Positions 42,398 to 53,843 of a stretch of DNA of 64,000 nt are shown here, piece by piece (position 1 is the first letter of the stretch; every line of letters begins with the position of its first letter). Made by a program: the position numbers and the translations under genes. The notes below the pieces were generated by a model. That model ran no database searches. It saw only the letters and a program-made list of their open reading frames with translations, and was not told where the DNA came from. Where the stretch lies: assembly GCA_030490835.1 (NCBI GenBank), contig CM059971.1, forward strand, positions 4,818,007 through 4,882,006. The letters run 5' to 3'. The DNA is from Annona cherimola (Eukaryota; Streptophyta; Magnoliopsida; Magnoliales; Annonaceae).

Positions 42398-44136
42398 ATG
42401 GGTGGTGCTTCGGGCAAATGGCTGAAATCGCTAGTAGGCTTGAAAAAAACAGAGAAAGATGACCACGTACATCCCAATCCTGCCCGCTCCCTTCTACCGC
42501 ATTGTTTCTACCTCGTTTTCATCATTTCTCATCGTTTTGGATTTGGGTATTTGGTTTTTTGGTTTCTTTTCAGGAAAAGACTGGTAAGGGAAAGAAATGG
42601 AGGCTCTGGAGGAGCTCCTCTGCGGACCTTAGCTCGGCTTGGAAGGGAATGAAAGGGGCGCATCGGGCGGCTTCGGAGGTGGCGTCGGATTCTTCCTCTG
42701 TTGCTAATGATGCTTTCACAGCTGCGGTGGCCACAGTAGTTCGAGCTCCACCAAAAGATTTCAAAGCAGTTAGGCAGGAATGGGCAGCAATTCGCATACA
42801 GACAGCCTTCCGCGGATTTTTGGTCAGATTGGTTCTTTTCATCGCTACTCCAATCATCAAACCGCCCTTATCTGTGGGCTCCCAATGCTGACACTTTCTG
42901 AATTTTTGGAATTGCAGGCTAGAAGAGCATTGAGGGCGTTGAAAGGGATCGTGAGGCTGCAGGCTCTAGTGAGAGGAAGGCAAGTGAGGAAGCAAGCAGC
43001 TGTGACGTTGAGATGCATGCAGGCACTGGTACGAGTTCAAGCTCGAGTCAGGGCCCGACGGGTGAGGATGTCTGTCGAAGGACAGGCAGTACAGAACATG
43101 CTAGAAATTCATCGGAGTAAGGTTGATCCCTTGAGAGAAGCAGAGGTAATTTTCAATTTCAGAGTTCAAATTGTTGTTGAAGGATGAAGATTTGTGAATT
43201 TGGAGATTTTGGGTATCTTGAAAAAATGCAGGAAGGATGGTGTGATAGTCAGGGAACTCTAGAAGAGGTTCGAGCCAAGCTACAGATGAGACAGGAGGGT
43301 GCAATGAAAAGGGAAAGAGCAATAGCTTACTCCCTCTCACAACAGGTACAAATTCAATTTGGGTTCTTCAATTCAGTCTCTTGAGTTCAATTGTTTGTTT
43401 GGTTTTTAAATTTGGGCGTCTTCTTTTCGGTGTATGTGCATTCATCTAGCATTTTCAACAGCGGAGATTGAACACAAATGCGAATGCGAGATCAGATGCA
43501 TCCTTTCTTAAGCTTTGCGAGCTAGATAAAAATGGGTGGGGCTGGAGCTGGCTTGAACGTTGGATGGCAGCCAAGCCATGGGAGAACCGGCTGATGGAAC
43601 AAGCACATATAGATCCCTCTGAGACGCTTTCTTCCAAACCCTTTGATGATTTGAGCGCAATCCGCTCGAAATCTTCTGAATCAGGCTGTGTAAAAATTAG
43701 AAAGAACAACATGACTACCAGGGTCTCTGCAAAACCGCCAGTCAGCACTCGTTCATCCACCCCAAGCTCTGAATTCCAGTGCGATGAGAGCCCAATGTCT
43801 TCTTCACTTGATACATCCACCCCAATTTCTAGCAATACCCTCTTAACATCTGAAAGAACCGAGACAAGTAACAGCAGTAGACCCAACTACATGAACCTCA
43901 CTGAGTCGATCAAGGCCAAGCAAAAACAAAGCAGCTATTCTCGAGTGCAGCGGCAGTCGATGGATGATTTCCAGTTTCATAAGAAAGTGAATGCCACCAA
44001 CATGGATTCAAAGAGCAGTGTGAATTCAGATCCTTCAGTTACGTCATCTAGACCAGGTCTGCTGTCGACGAGGAAAGAAAAGAACTCGAAAATCAAGGAA
44101 AAGGAGAACTGCTATTATGCTGAGAGGGTTGCTTGA
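42398..44136 (+). CDS. IQD: IQD-family (IQ67-domain) calmodulin-binding protein
   Basis: Exons 42398-42466, 42574-42822, 42918-43145, 43232-43345 and 43462-44136. All introns are GT-AG and phase 0, giving 444 residues. ATG 42398 is chosen because it yields [17 protein letters not shown], the typical IQD N-terminus. The IQ67 domain spans about residues 92-157 with three IQ-type repeats ([12 protein letters not shown] at 98-109; [29 protein letters not shown]). It is split after residue 106 by the phase-0 intron characteristic of this family. [18 protein letters not shown] lies at about 246-263, and a DUF4005-like [13 protein letters not shown] at about 363-375. The C-terminal half is Ser/Thr-rich and probably disordered. 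IQD proteins are basic scaffolds linking calmodulin to microtubules and kinesin light chain-related proteins. The residue pattern is intact, so I expect a functional gene; the exact paralogue is not determined. Confidence 0.96.
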
Positions 44137-44650
44137 ATGTGACAGTGCTTGGATGTGTTTAATGGCTTTGGGAGTTCAACATCTTGTTGTCCTCTTTCAT
44201 TGAGAAAATTATTCGCCTTTGGTTCGGGCCTTCCTCAAGAAAATTGATTAATCTGGTTTGGATTAATCGGCACATCTGATTTGAGTTTTAATTTGGAATG
44301 GGGTATTCGGATGAAAGTGAAGTGAGGTTTTTGAGCCTGTGCTATGTAAGCTATTCTCAGAGTCTTTGGGACTTTTCTCTTGTATCATATACTGTGCTTG
44401 TAGAATTCATGGCTGTGGTTGTGTTCTCATCAATGTACTTTCTAGAGTGTCTGAAATGTTTCCATTTTGGCTGGAGCAGCTGCAAAAATGGCTGCTGAAT
44501 TCTCTTCCCTGTCAGCTCCTTGTGCGCCTTGGAGTTGAGGCCTACTTAAACGAGAATTTGGGAGTAATTTTGAAATTTTCTAAATTAGCAATTTGTTTCT
44601 ACTTGGAATAATTTTGAAGTTTATAGAAATATTAACAACATGAATGCATT
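44137..44650 (+). other. Probable IQD 3' UTR and flank
   Basis: Non-repetitive sequence with TG-rich stretches (TTGTGTTCTCATCAATGTAC) typical of plant 3' regions follows the stop codon. No perfect AATAAA is present, so the poly(A) site is not placed. Open frames here (66 and 90 codons) overlap each other and are not credible genes. Confidence 0.4.
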
Positions 44651-45048
44651 TGACACATTCAGAAATTGTTATTGTACTTGTGGGCTTGCCCCGAGATTGT
44701 TCCAATTTCCCAACCAATCAGATTTCTGTACCTTTGACCCAAGCTTTAAGATCACATGGAACCATTTTACTAAAGCTTTAATTCAATATGTTGAAATCAT
44801 TTAATTTTTTCATGTTTTTAAAGTAATTTTAGCAATTAATTGTCCCACAAAGCTATTTCTACCATTTATTGCAGATGTGGGCCCACCATTGTTAAGTTGT
44901 GGCAAGTGCCATCAGCACACAGAAGGGACTAGTCAGCTAAAAGCCATCAAGGGAGAAGGCTTTTGTGTCTCCATAAGTTCCCCTCAAACCCAGAGGAAAC
45001 AGAATTCGATGTCCTAAAGGTGGGTGTTGCAGCTTGGATTGGCCTCCC
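44651..45048. other. Intergenic DNA
   Basis: No element or gene identified. Confidence 0.4.
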
Positions 45049-45200
45049 ACTACTATAATGAGAACCGGTCGAACCGGCAATACTTGGTTAGTTGGTTGTT
45101 TAACCGGTTCAACTGTCCAAAACTTGCCTACCTGAAAAATCAGGAGCCGGTGGGCTTCTTCGTTTGAGCCCCGTCTAGTTCTAATAATGTTGGTTGACAA
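45049..45200. mobile_element. Possible decayed GGTT-type hAT fragment
   Basis: GAACCGGTCGAACCGG, GTTTAACCGGTTCAACTG and the right-hand CTAGTTCTAATAATGTTGG resemble the subterminal and terminal sequence of 773-2245. No TSD and no clear left end. Confidence 0.4.
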
Positions 45201-45564
45201 GGATGCAACTTACGCAGGGTTGAACTCATGCTTGGCCAGCCGAACTTGAATTTCAATGGTTCTAAAGTTCTTTTTTTTACAACTCGAGCTCGAAGAATCC
45301 GAACAATCCCATTTGTAAATATGATAGAGTTAGGATTCAAGTAAACCTGAATTCGAAGAATCTAAGCCTGATATCTCTTTTTATATTTATTATAAAATAT
45401 TATATATATATATATATTTAAACAACATACTTGTATATTTTTTGAATTTTATATTATTTTCATTTTTATTTATCTTTTACTTCCATCATTTACTTTTATG
45501 TCCATTAATTTTTTTCTTTTGTCTTGTTTCGATGTTAAATTGTTTTCTAGCAATATTTTTTATA
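45201..45564. other. AT-rich intergenic DNA
   Basis: A TA run at about 45402-45420. No gene. Confidence 0.4.
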
Positions 45565-45965
45565 TGAGTCTATTTCTATATAACCTTGTTACATAGAAGC
45601 GGTTCCATTTAACCTCCTCAAATTTTAAGATTTTGATATTTAATGAAAAATTCAATCTATTCATTCTATCCAACATCATTTGTTTAGTTCCAAAATGTTT
45701 CATTCAAATTCAATACGTGCACAGGCCATAATTTGCTAAAAAATAAGTATATTTATGTATAAATTAGGAAAAATGCTTAGATCCATTCACATATGTATTA
45801 AAATGTAATAATACTTTATAAAATCATTTATTCATGTAGTAATGATATTTTAAATAATTTAAATGTTAAAAATACTACTTAAAAAGTGATATTTAGCATT
45901 AACACATTTTATTACATTGATCTTACATGTTTTTAGATGGACCTATGTACAGTGCTGTTAGACAA
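45565..45965. mobile_element. Fold-back family D element, degraded
   Basis: GTTACATAGAAGCGG, CAACATCATTTGTTTAG, TATGTATAAATTAGGAAAAA and AATGTAATAATACTTTATAA follow the order of the left arm and centre of 57418-57935. The right arm is weaker. Confidence 0.5.
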
Positions 45966-46055
45966 ATGAAAGAGTTTCTATGATAATATAAGTTACGTTA
46001 AACACAATGGATAAAATGTATTTTCGTCAACCATCTACACATTAAAAATAATTGA

Positions 46056-47351
46056 GATATTCAAAATTGTGCAAATTATCGTGGAATAAAGTTAATGAGT
46101 CATACTATAAAATTATGTAAAAGAGTAATTAAACATACACTAAGACAAGAAACTAACGTATCTGAAAATTAATTTGGTTTTATGTCAGGAAGATCAACCA
46201 CTAAAGTTATTTTCTTACTTAGATAACTATTTGAAAAGTATAAAGAGAAGAAAAAGAACTTATACATGATTTTTATTGATTTAGAAAAAACTTATGATCG
46301 AGTAACAAGAAGGTTAATATGGAAAATGATGAGAAAGAAAGAAATTAATAACAGATACATTGATATTATTGAAGATATGTACGAACGGGCTGTTATGAAT
46401 GTGAGAATCATTAGTGGAGATACTAATATTTTTCCAGTTAAAATAGGTTTAAATCAAGGCTCAGTCTTGAGTCATTATCTTTTTATCTTAGTAATAGATA
46501 AAATTACTAGACATCTCAAAAAAAAAGTACCTTGATATATGTTATTTACTGATGACATTGTTTTAATAGATGAAACTAAAAAAGGAATAAATTTAAAATT
46601 GAATATGTGTGTAGATGCTTTAGAATCATATGATTTTAGAATTAGTCGCACAAAAACTAAATATATGAAATGCAATTTTAATAATAGTGAGAACCCAGAT
46701 AAGGAACCAATTAAGATTTTAGATCAAGGAGTAATAAAAACTAATCACTTTCGGTACTTAGGATCAATAGTTCAAGAGAATAGAAAAATCGAGAAAGATA
46801 TAATGCATAAAATTCAAGTCGGATGGAAGAAATTGAGAAGTGCGTCAGGAATTTTATGTAACTATTGAGCTCCAATCAAACTAAAAGAAAAATTTTATAA
46901 GACTGTGATTAAACCTACTATGCTTTATGGGGCAGAATGTTGGATAGTTAAAGAACAACATATACAAAAAACGAGTGTAGCGGAAATGAGAATGTTAAGG
47001 TGGATGAGTGGTAAAATAAGAAAAGATAAAATTAGGAATGAAATAATTCGAGAAAACTTAAAAGTGAGACCAATTTGTGATAAAATAAGAGAAAATAGAT
47101 TAAGACGGTTTGGTCGTATTAAAAGGAGGCCTGAAGTAGCATCGGCTAGGAAAACAAAGTCTATCCAAGGAGAAGGTGGTAGGAGAATGAGAGAAAGACC
47201 CAAACAAATATGAATAGAAGTAATTAAATCAGATTTAAAAATATTACAAATTACAAAAAATTTAGTCTTAATCGCCAAGAATGGCGCAACAAAATTCATG
47301 CAGCCAACCCCACGTAGGTGGGAAATGGCTTATGATGATGATGATGATGAT
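46056..47351 (+). pseudogene. RTE-type LINE, 5'-truncated, reverse transcriptase and 3' end
   Basis: One reading frame runs from NYRGIKLMSH (46074) through FIDLEKTYDRV, NQGSVLS and the catalytic-box variant MLFTDDIVLID (46539) to GRIKRRP and RERPKQI. It contains five nonsense codons (46170, 46224, 46533, 46866, 47211) but no frameshift until about 47258. There the frame shifts to one ending EWRNKIHAANPT, followed by an ATG microsatellite (47332-47351). Short tandem repeats rather than poly(A) at the 3' end are characteristic of RTE elements. The endonuclease domain is missing. The copy is dead. Confidence 0.85.
47332..47351 (+). repeat. ATG microsatellite forming the RTE 3' tail
   Basis: Six to seven ATG units directly after AAATGGCTT at the 3' end of the RTE copy. 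Confidence 0.85.
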
Positions 47352-48039
47352 CTACATGTTGAAAATGGTGGAGGTTACATAAAAGTGTTCTTGTTCCTTA
47401 TATTGCTATATTTTTAAAAAAATAATAGATTGACTACATATTATTATATTTACTTATATAATTTATTATTATTATATATTCATATGAAAATTTTAAATTT
47501 AACACTCTTAAACAAAATGTAAATTCATTAACCTAAGTTTCAGCCCAAAACTTAACCTCGAACCTGATTTTCAAAAATAAGGTTAGGATTTTGGTTTTAC
47601 AAAGAGGTTTAAGGCTAGGGATAATGCTAATATTTTATAAATAAGATTAAGGTTAGGATTTAGGTGAACATGAGTTTCATAAGTTTGAATTTCATTCAAA
47701 TTTCATCCCTTTGAATGGATGACACAAACTTGCCTAACCCAACTTAAGAGTGTAACCAAGTTGGGTTATACAAGTTATAGACTAATCATCCATTTATAAT
47801 TTATTTATAAAAACGTCAATCCAAACCCTAATTTATGTTATTAACATAAATGGATTGGTTATGGATTGTTAACTGGTTGAGTAATAAAATGATAAACTAT
47901 TGAAAATATAATCTAAAATAATCAACAAAAGCTCATAATACTAATAATCTACTTGAATTATTCAAGAATAAATATTCTAAAAAAATCTACCTTAAAATAT
48001 CAATTTTCATAATATATATGTATATTCTTAATTAGAATG
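47352..48039. other. AT-rich DNA; possible decayed AACGGGTT-type hAT half
   Basis: About 47740-47880 contains CCAAGTTGGGTTATACAAG, CATCCATTTATAATTTATTT, AACGTCAATCCAAACCCTAA and TTGTTAACTGGTTGAG. These resemble the subterminal repeats of 11046-11592, and related sequence reappears at about 57300-57410. Assignment is weak. Confidence 0.35.
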
Positions 48040-48130
48040 ACAATTCTGTTACCAATATACATGGCTTAGATTTTCAAATATTCCTCTCGTACCCATGAAA
48101 TTTACCCATTATTCCCGTATACCCATGTCG

Positions 48131-48934
48131 TCAAAATGAGAAGTCATGACCTTAAGTCTTAGTTGCAATGACATTTCTGCCCATATGCACCATGTCATGC
48201 ACCACTGCCACTAATGACTCGACTTTGCCCGGTGCCACCATAACTACACTGCGGACGAATTCATCTTTCGCCCACGCTATTCTTCATCTCCACTAGCCTA
48301 GACAAGAAAACTCAATGCGTATTCATGCTCAACGATGAAAATTTCCACTAAAAAATCTCTGCTTACTTGTCTATTTGGTCATCACACCTAAAAATTTTCA
48401 GGTTAGTGAAAATTTTGTAGCAAACAAAACACTGCTTGTGTACAACACCACCTAATTTCACATGTCTTTGCAATAGTCGTCGCCTCCTACTATCGATTAT
48501 CGAAATTGGTCATCGCTCCTCCACGTGCTCAATTGTGCAAACTGCCATCTTCTCTCTCTCCACATTGTCGATGGAACCCATCACCAGCACCAGCTCGACG
48601 CCATTGTTGTTGTTACCTAAATGTTGGTGATCATCTATTAACTAATCTAAGTAGACCACTTGCAACAAAAATTTCCCTCATTCCATGAAGCCGTCAGATT
48701 CGTGGGTTTTGATTATCCTCTAACAAATGCATTGCTTGAGCGAATCCTGCTTTTCTGCAACCTCTCTGCAATTGTAAAAATTATTTCTAGTGATTGAGAA
48801 ACATCGAACTTGGGGCTACAATGCGTGTGGTATCTAAAGCTCAAGTCATCAAAGGCCACTGGCCTAGATCTAGGGCTAGTGTTGGATAGAAGAAGACAGG
48901 ATGGGCCTTGAAGGAGTTGTGGATATTCATAAAA
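48131..48934. other. Interior of the MULE-like element
   Basis: Non-repetitive sequence with CpGs (GACTCGACTTTGCCCGGTGC, GCGGACGAATTCATC). Short frames at 48436-48630 and 48506-48688 have no known domain. It could be captured host DNA. Confidence 0.35.
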
Positions 48935-48939
48935 GGGGT

Positions 48940-49223
48940 TGTCAAAGAATAATTCAAAGTTAGTTTTTGACTGAGTTGCATGTTATTAGTTATGTTCCTT
49001 TATTTTCTACTTTCTATTTCATTTTTGCTAGCATTTTGCTGCTCTTCTTTTCCTGATTTGTTATTGTATTAAGCCTATTTATAGGCCTGTTCAAGCAAGT
49101 CAATAAAACACAACTTCAGTCAATAATATCTCTTCTTGCCTATAGCAGAGTTTTTTTTCCTAATAATTTATCTGATAAAAGTCCTATAAGGCAACCTCTT
49201 GTGTGTACTGCAAATTTCTAACA
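48940..49223 (+). mobile_element. 5' LTR of Ty1-copia element
   Basis: Begins TGTCAAAGAATAATTCAAAG next to TSD GGGGT (48935-48939) and ends TTTCTAACA. It shares GTTATGTTCCTTTATTTTCT, TTGCTAGCATTTTGCTGCTC and TATTGTATTAAGCCTATTTA with the 3' LTR, but is about 50 bp shorter because of an internal deletion near 49150. Confidence 0.9.
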
Positions 49224-49227
49224 TTTG

Positions 49228-49239
49228 TGGTATCAGATC
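49228..49239 (+). other. Primer binding site (initiator tRNA-Met type)
   Basis: TGGTATCAGATC, four bases after the LTR, matches the usual TGGTATCAGAGC copia primer site with one mismatch. Confidence 0.85.
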
Positions 49240-49271
49240 TAGGTTCATTTATAACTGGGCATAAATATTCA

Positions 49272-50150
49272 TGACAAGCAACGAGAATATTGTGAGCATT
49301 TCTCAGCCAGCAATTTCAATTTTTAAAGGTGAATGCTACGAGTTTTGGAGTATCTAGATGAAGACATTATTCTAGTCTCAAGATCCGTGGGACTTGGTTG
49401 AGCCAATCCAGATGAAGAGGTCATGCTTAGAGAGAACAAGAAGAAGCACTCGAACATTATTCTTCATTGAACAAGCAGTACATGAGTCAATTTTCTCAAA
49501 AATTACAACAACAACTACTATAAAAGAAGCTTGGACTACTTCGCAGACGAGGTTCCAAGGCTCCTCAAAGGTAATCACAATGAAACTTCAAACTCTTCGT
49601 CAAAATTTTGAAACCTTGCATATGAAAGTGGAGAATTAGTACAATAGTTCTTGTCTAGAGTAACTACAATTGTTAATCAAATGAGGTCCTATGCAAAAAA
49701 GATTTCTTATCATACCATAGTTGCAAAAGTGTTGCGGAGTTTGACTCCAAAGTTTGATCATGTAAGTAGCATCTATAGAAGAATCAAAGACTTAGTTACT
49801 TATTTGATGAATTAATGGGGTCACTGCAATCCCATGAGGCACGATTGAATAGGTTAGATGAGAAGAATGAAGAAAAGGCCTTTCATGTGAAAGGGGAGGC
49901 ACCACGCCAAAAAAATGAGCGAGCAAGCAGTAGAGGACATGGCAGAGGTGGATTTCGTGGAAGAAGTGGTCATGCTAGAGGACAAGGATGAAGTGATGAG
50001 CACTAAAATCATACAAGCAGCTAGGAGGCAACAAAAGTGGTGTTTACAGTTACTATTGTAAGTAGTTTGGGCATATAAAAGCTTATTACTAGAAAAGAAA
50101 TAAACAAGAGCAAGCAAGTTATGTAGAATGAGAAGAGGAGGAGCTCAAGC
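49272..50150 (+). pseudogene. copia gag remnant
   Basis: An N-terminal methionine followed by SISQPAISIFKGE leads into the plant copia gag pattern (EAWTTSQTRFQGSSKV, LRQNFETLHMK). There are several in-frame stops, and a break after 49636. A Gly/Arg-rich stretch (GRGGFRGRSGHARG, near 49945) precedes a degenerate zinc-knuckle region. Confidence 0.75.
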
Positions 50151-50174
50151 TGTTCATGGCTCATCAAGAATAGA

Positions 50175-50345
50175 TTATTGATAGTAGCATTTGACTTCCG
50201 GACAGCGGATGCTCTAATCACATGATTGGTGTATGGCCACTATTCAATGAGCTTGATGAAACTTTCAAACAAAAGGTAAGACTTGGAGACAACAAGAAGA
50301 TTCAAGTGGAAGGCAAGGTTACTGTGGCAATAAAAAAACAACTAT
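50175..50345 (+). pseudogene. copia protease remnant
   Basis: A DSGCSNHM active-site-like motif lies near 50200 in the frame following gag, with VRLGDNKKIQVEGK after it. An in-frame stop lies just before the active-site motif. Confidence 0.65.
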
Positions 50346-50402
50346 GGTAATGTAAAGCTTCTCTATAATGTCTATTACATTCTTAGTCTATCACATAATT
50401 TA

Positions 50403-51300
50403 TTGAGTGTTGGGCAACTCATGGCTATCGGATATTTTATTGTGTTTGAGGAGGTGTCTTGTGTGATTAGAGATAAAAGATCAGATCAAATTGTAGTTGA
50501 TGTTCACATGACACCAAATAAATTATTCCCACTTGAAATTTCTAGTGTTGAAAACCATGCACTTGTTGTTAAAGAAACTAGCGAGTTAAGGTTATGGCAT
50601 TTATGGTATAGGCATTTGAATGTAAAAGTATGAAATTTTTTAGTCAAAAGGAAACAGTTTTTATGTTGTCTAGAATTGAATCTTTAGATGTATGTAATGT
50701 GTATATGAAAAATAATGTAAGAAATCATTTCTTATAAGAAAGTCTAGAAGGGCATCTAGTTTTCTTGAGCTTGTGCATGCTAACTTGGTTGGTCCCATGA
50801 AAAAATAATCATTTGGCGGGAGTAGATATTTTTTGTTATTTATAAATGACTATAGCCGGATGAGCTGGGTGTATTTTTTGCAATCCAAGTCAGAAACATT
50901 TGAAAACTTTAAAAAGTTCAAGACACTTATGGAGAAGTAAATTGGAAGTTACATCAATACGTTGCGTATAGATAGAGGTGGTGAGTTTATATCACAAGAA
51001 TTTAATCAATTTTGTGAATAACAAGGCTTGCAAAGAGAGCTAACTGCTCCTTACACTTCGAAGCAAAATGATGTCACTGAACGTAAGAATCGAACAGTTG
51101 TTGAAATGGCGAGAAGTTTGCTGAAAGCTAAAGGACTTCCAGATCAGTTTTGGGCAGAAGCGGTAGCAGCGACAGTATATTGCTCAATTTATCACCAACA
51201 AAGGATGTTTTGAATCAAACACCATATGAGGCTTGGTGTGGGAAGAAACCTTGGGCAAGCCATTTAAAGGTTTTTGGCTGAATTGCTTATGCTTTAATTG
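50403..51300 (+). pseudogene. copia integrase remnant
   Basis: LRLWHLWYRHLNVK (about 50595) is the GAG-pre-integrase motif. The rve core follows with [17 protein letters not shown], then DRGGEFISQEF (second Asp) and YTSKQNDVTERKNRTVVE (catalytic Glu). Stops interrupt it at about 50808, 50938 and 51018. Confidence 0.85.
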
Positions 51301-51639
51301 ATTCACTTAATCGCAGTAAACTTGATGATAGATCAACAAAATGTATTTTTGTTGGTTATTGTTCTCATTCTAAAGCTTATAGATTGTATAATCCCATTGG
51401 GAGCAAAGTCATTATCAGCAAGAATGTTATTTTCAATGAGGAAGCAAGCTAGATTTGGGAAGAAAATTCAGATAGTGTTCAGTTTGAAGTCTCAAATGAA
51501 GCTCCATAGACTAAACTCCAGCAGCCACCTCCCCCAAATTCTTTAAGTTCATCTTCTCCAACTTCACCAAACTTTTTCAAACAGCAGAAATTCATCTAAA
51601 GATGACACTCCTCCAAGGAAATTCAGATGATTGACTGAG

Positions 51640-51892
51640 ATTTATGAGTCTACACAGACCTTGTTTGTTGCTGATCCAACAACTTATGAAGAAGCAGTAG
51701 AAAAAGAAGAGTGACGTAATATAATGAAGGAGAAACTTACAGCAATTGAGTGAAATGAGACATGAGAGTTTATAGATCTTCCCAAAGACAGGAAAGTAGT
51801 TGGTGTCAAATGGGTCTTTCGAATCAAGTTTTAAGTAGATGGCAGCATTTGAAAGCACAAAGTGTGATTGGTAGCGAAAGGCTATTTACAAC
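51640..51892 (+). pseudogene. copia reverse transcriptase, first piece
   Basis: The WVFRIKF region and LVAKGY motif at about 51808-51890 are the start of the copia RT domain. The frame is cut by the hAT element and resumes without shift after it if one TSD copy is ignored. TGA codons at expected Trp and Arg positions inactivate it. Confidence 0.8.
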
Positions 51893-52119
51893 TAGGGGTG
51901 TTAATGGTCATGTCAACCCATCAACCCGCTTGTCCAACCCGTTAATAAATAGGTTTGGGTTGGAATTTTCGAATAAATGAGTTATGATCCACCAACCCGT
52001 TTAACCATTTAATTAAATAAATAGATTAGATTGAGGCTTTGTAACCTGTCAACCCGTCCGACCTGTTTATTTAACTCGTCCAACCCTTATAACTCATTTA
52101 ATATATTATATATATAATA

Positions 52120-53520
52120 TTTGAAAATTATTTTGGCCTTCCTTTCCTTCCCGCGCCCTTATCCCACCTACGTGTGGGCCCTGGCACCAAAACCTAATCT
52201 CGATTTCTGCATTTCCGGCTTCCTGCAATCCCGCTGCCCTCTGGCGCCCCTGCAGAGGAAAAGGAATGTTTGCTTTCGGTAGCGCCCCCACGAGCGTGAC
52301 TTGGGCAGATTCCACGCTCGAGATTGAAACTCGGATCATAGTTTTTTTTCAAATCTGCTCAGCAGAGCAGAGCTGGACTGGAGTAAAGGGATTCCATCGC
52401 TGCGTATCCCATATTTTATATTTTTTTTTCAAATCCTCGAGCGCGACTTGGGCGGATTCCATCGTTGATTGCTGCGTATCCCATATTTTATATTTTTTTC
52501 AAATCCACGAGCGCGACTTGGGCGGATTCCATCACTGATTGTTGCGTATCCGGGGTAAAATTCTCAACTTCCTATCCTAGAAAACAAGATGAATGCTATG
52601 ATTGTTAATGGTGTTGCATCAAGTGTGCTTCCATGGCTGCTATGATTGGATGGATGTAGCTGAATATGTGCAACTTTCATGGGTGCCGCGGTGTTTTTAG
52701 ATTTTAAAGGGGCGACACCATTGGATTTAGGATAGAGTTGTTGATGGTCTGATAAATTTGAAGCTAGCTACAACATTCCACATAGATTCTTTTGATGGGT
52801 TGGTGGGGTTGCTAGAGCCAACTTCGTTAGCATTGCTTATCACCACAATTGGGGAAGATGAAGAGGGCAACCGTTGAAGAGGAAAAGGGTGAATAGGGAC
52901 AGCCCAAAGCCCATGTGGGTTTCCATCCATTGCCGAAAGTTTGAAGAAGAAAAGTAGCAAAACGTAGTAAGTTCAGAGAAGACGAGCAAAGAGCGTGTGG
53001 CATGAAGGATTGATGCATTCATTGACTGGAAAAGCAAGATTACTTTTGTCGCTTTCTAAATAGGCTCATGAGATTTTCTCCAACAGTTGATCTTAATTGA
53101 GGTAATAATAAAAATTTAGACAGCTTATATAGTTCTTTAATCTTTTACAAATTAGTTTTATATGTTCAATGAAGAAAGTGGATGAAGTACTATCAAGTTT
53201 GGAGAGCATAAAACAATTATTTGTTATTTTTATTTTTAGATCGAAGTTGTTTGAACTTTGAACTCTACTTATTGTTATGTGTTTTAAGACAATAATGTGT
53301 AACAATATGTGATATTTGAATTTTCGAAATGTGATTGTTTGAGTTTATTATAATGAAAGTCTTACTTGATTCTTCTCAAATGTATGTTTATGAGCTCCAT
53401 ATTTATAGCATTGATTGAATTGTTTGATAGAAATAAAATATGTTGTATTTTCAAACGAGAATTAAAGACATGACTTGAGATTGGAGATGGTGTTTTCAAG
53501 CCAAAATAAATTAAATTCAG
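52120..53520. other. Cargo of the copia-nested hAT element
   Basis: GC-richer in the first 400 bp and mixed after. One + frame near 52733-52879 gives DGLINLKLATTFHIDSFDGL and GLLEPTSLALLI, which looks protein-like but matches no family I know. The source is unknown and differs from the cargo at 32872-33482. Confidence 0.4.
52290..52555 (+). repeat. Tandem repeat of about 70-80 bp in hAT cargo
   Basis: Units contain CGAGCGCGACTTGGGCGGAT, TCCATCG.TG, TGCGTATCCCATATTTTATA and a T run followed by CAAATCC. There are two good copies plus a diverged first copy. Confidence 0.8.
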
Positions 53521-53763
53521 GTATGTTAGCTTCGAATTATTTAATTTATTTATTTTACAGACTTTATTGAAGGTTTTTAGCATGAAAATTAGTAACAAAC
53601 ACAACTCATTAACCCGTTTATTAAATTGATTTTAAATTAGTTAGGGTTGAAGTTTTTTAAATGAGTTAATAAACGGATTAGGGTTGAGATATATTAAATG
53701 GGTTAGGATTAAGATTAGGCTCCAACCCGTTCAACCCAATCCGTTAACACCCCTATTCACAAC

Positions 53764-53843
53764 AACCAAGTGTGAATTATGATGATATTTTTTTCCAGTT
53801 GCAGGATTTGAGACAGTTAGAATTATCTTGACACTAGTTGCAT
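53764..53843 (+). pseudogene. copia reverse transcriptase, second piece
   Basis: An 80-bp RT segment (NYDD near 53777, then GFETVRIILTL) sits between two insertions: the hAT element on the left and the solo LTR on the right. Confidence 0.8.

Larger units (their letters stand above)
51893..53755. mobile_element. hAT element (AACGGGTT family) inserted in copia RT, with cargo
   Basis: TAGGGGTGTTAATGG to CCGTTAACACCCCTA, flanked by TTTACAAC (51885-51892) and TTCACAAC (53756-53763), 7 of 8 identical. It is inverted relative to the copies at 11046 and 32633. The outer regions match those copies; about 52120-53520 is unrelated cargo. No transposase domain is recognised. Confidence 0.93.

Noticed and set aside
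42256..42477. 73-codon minus-strand frame and + frames 42191-42652, 42222-42425
   Set aside because: They overlap the IQD leader, exon 1 and intron 1; the spliced IQD model explains the region.
44298..44611. Two overlapping + frames (66 and 90 codons)
   Set aside because: Located in the probable IQD 3' UTR, without domain or splice support.
46925..47299. 124-codon minus-strand frame
   Set aside because: Opposite strand of the RTE reverse-transcriptase frame.
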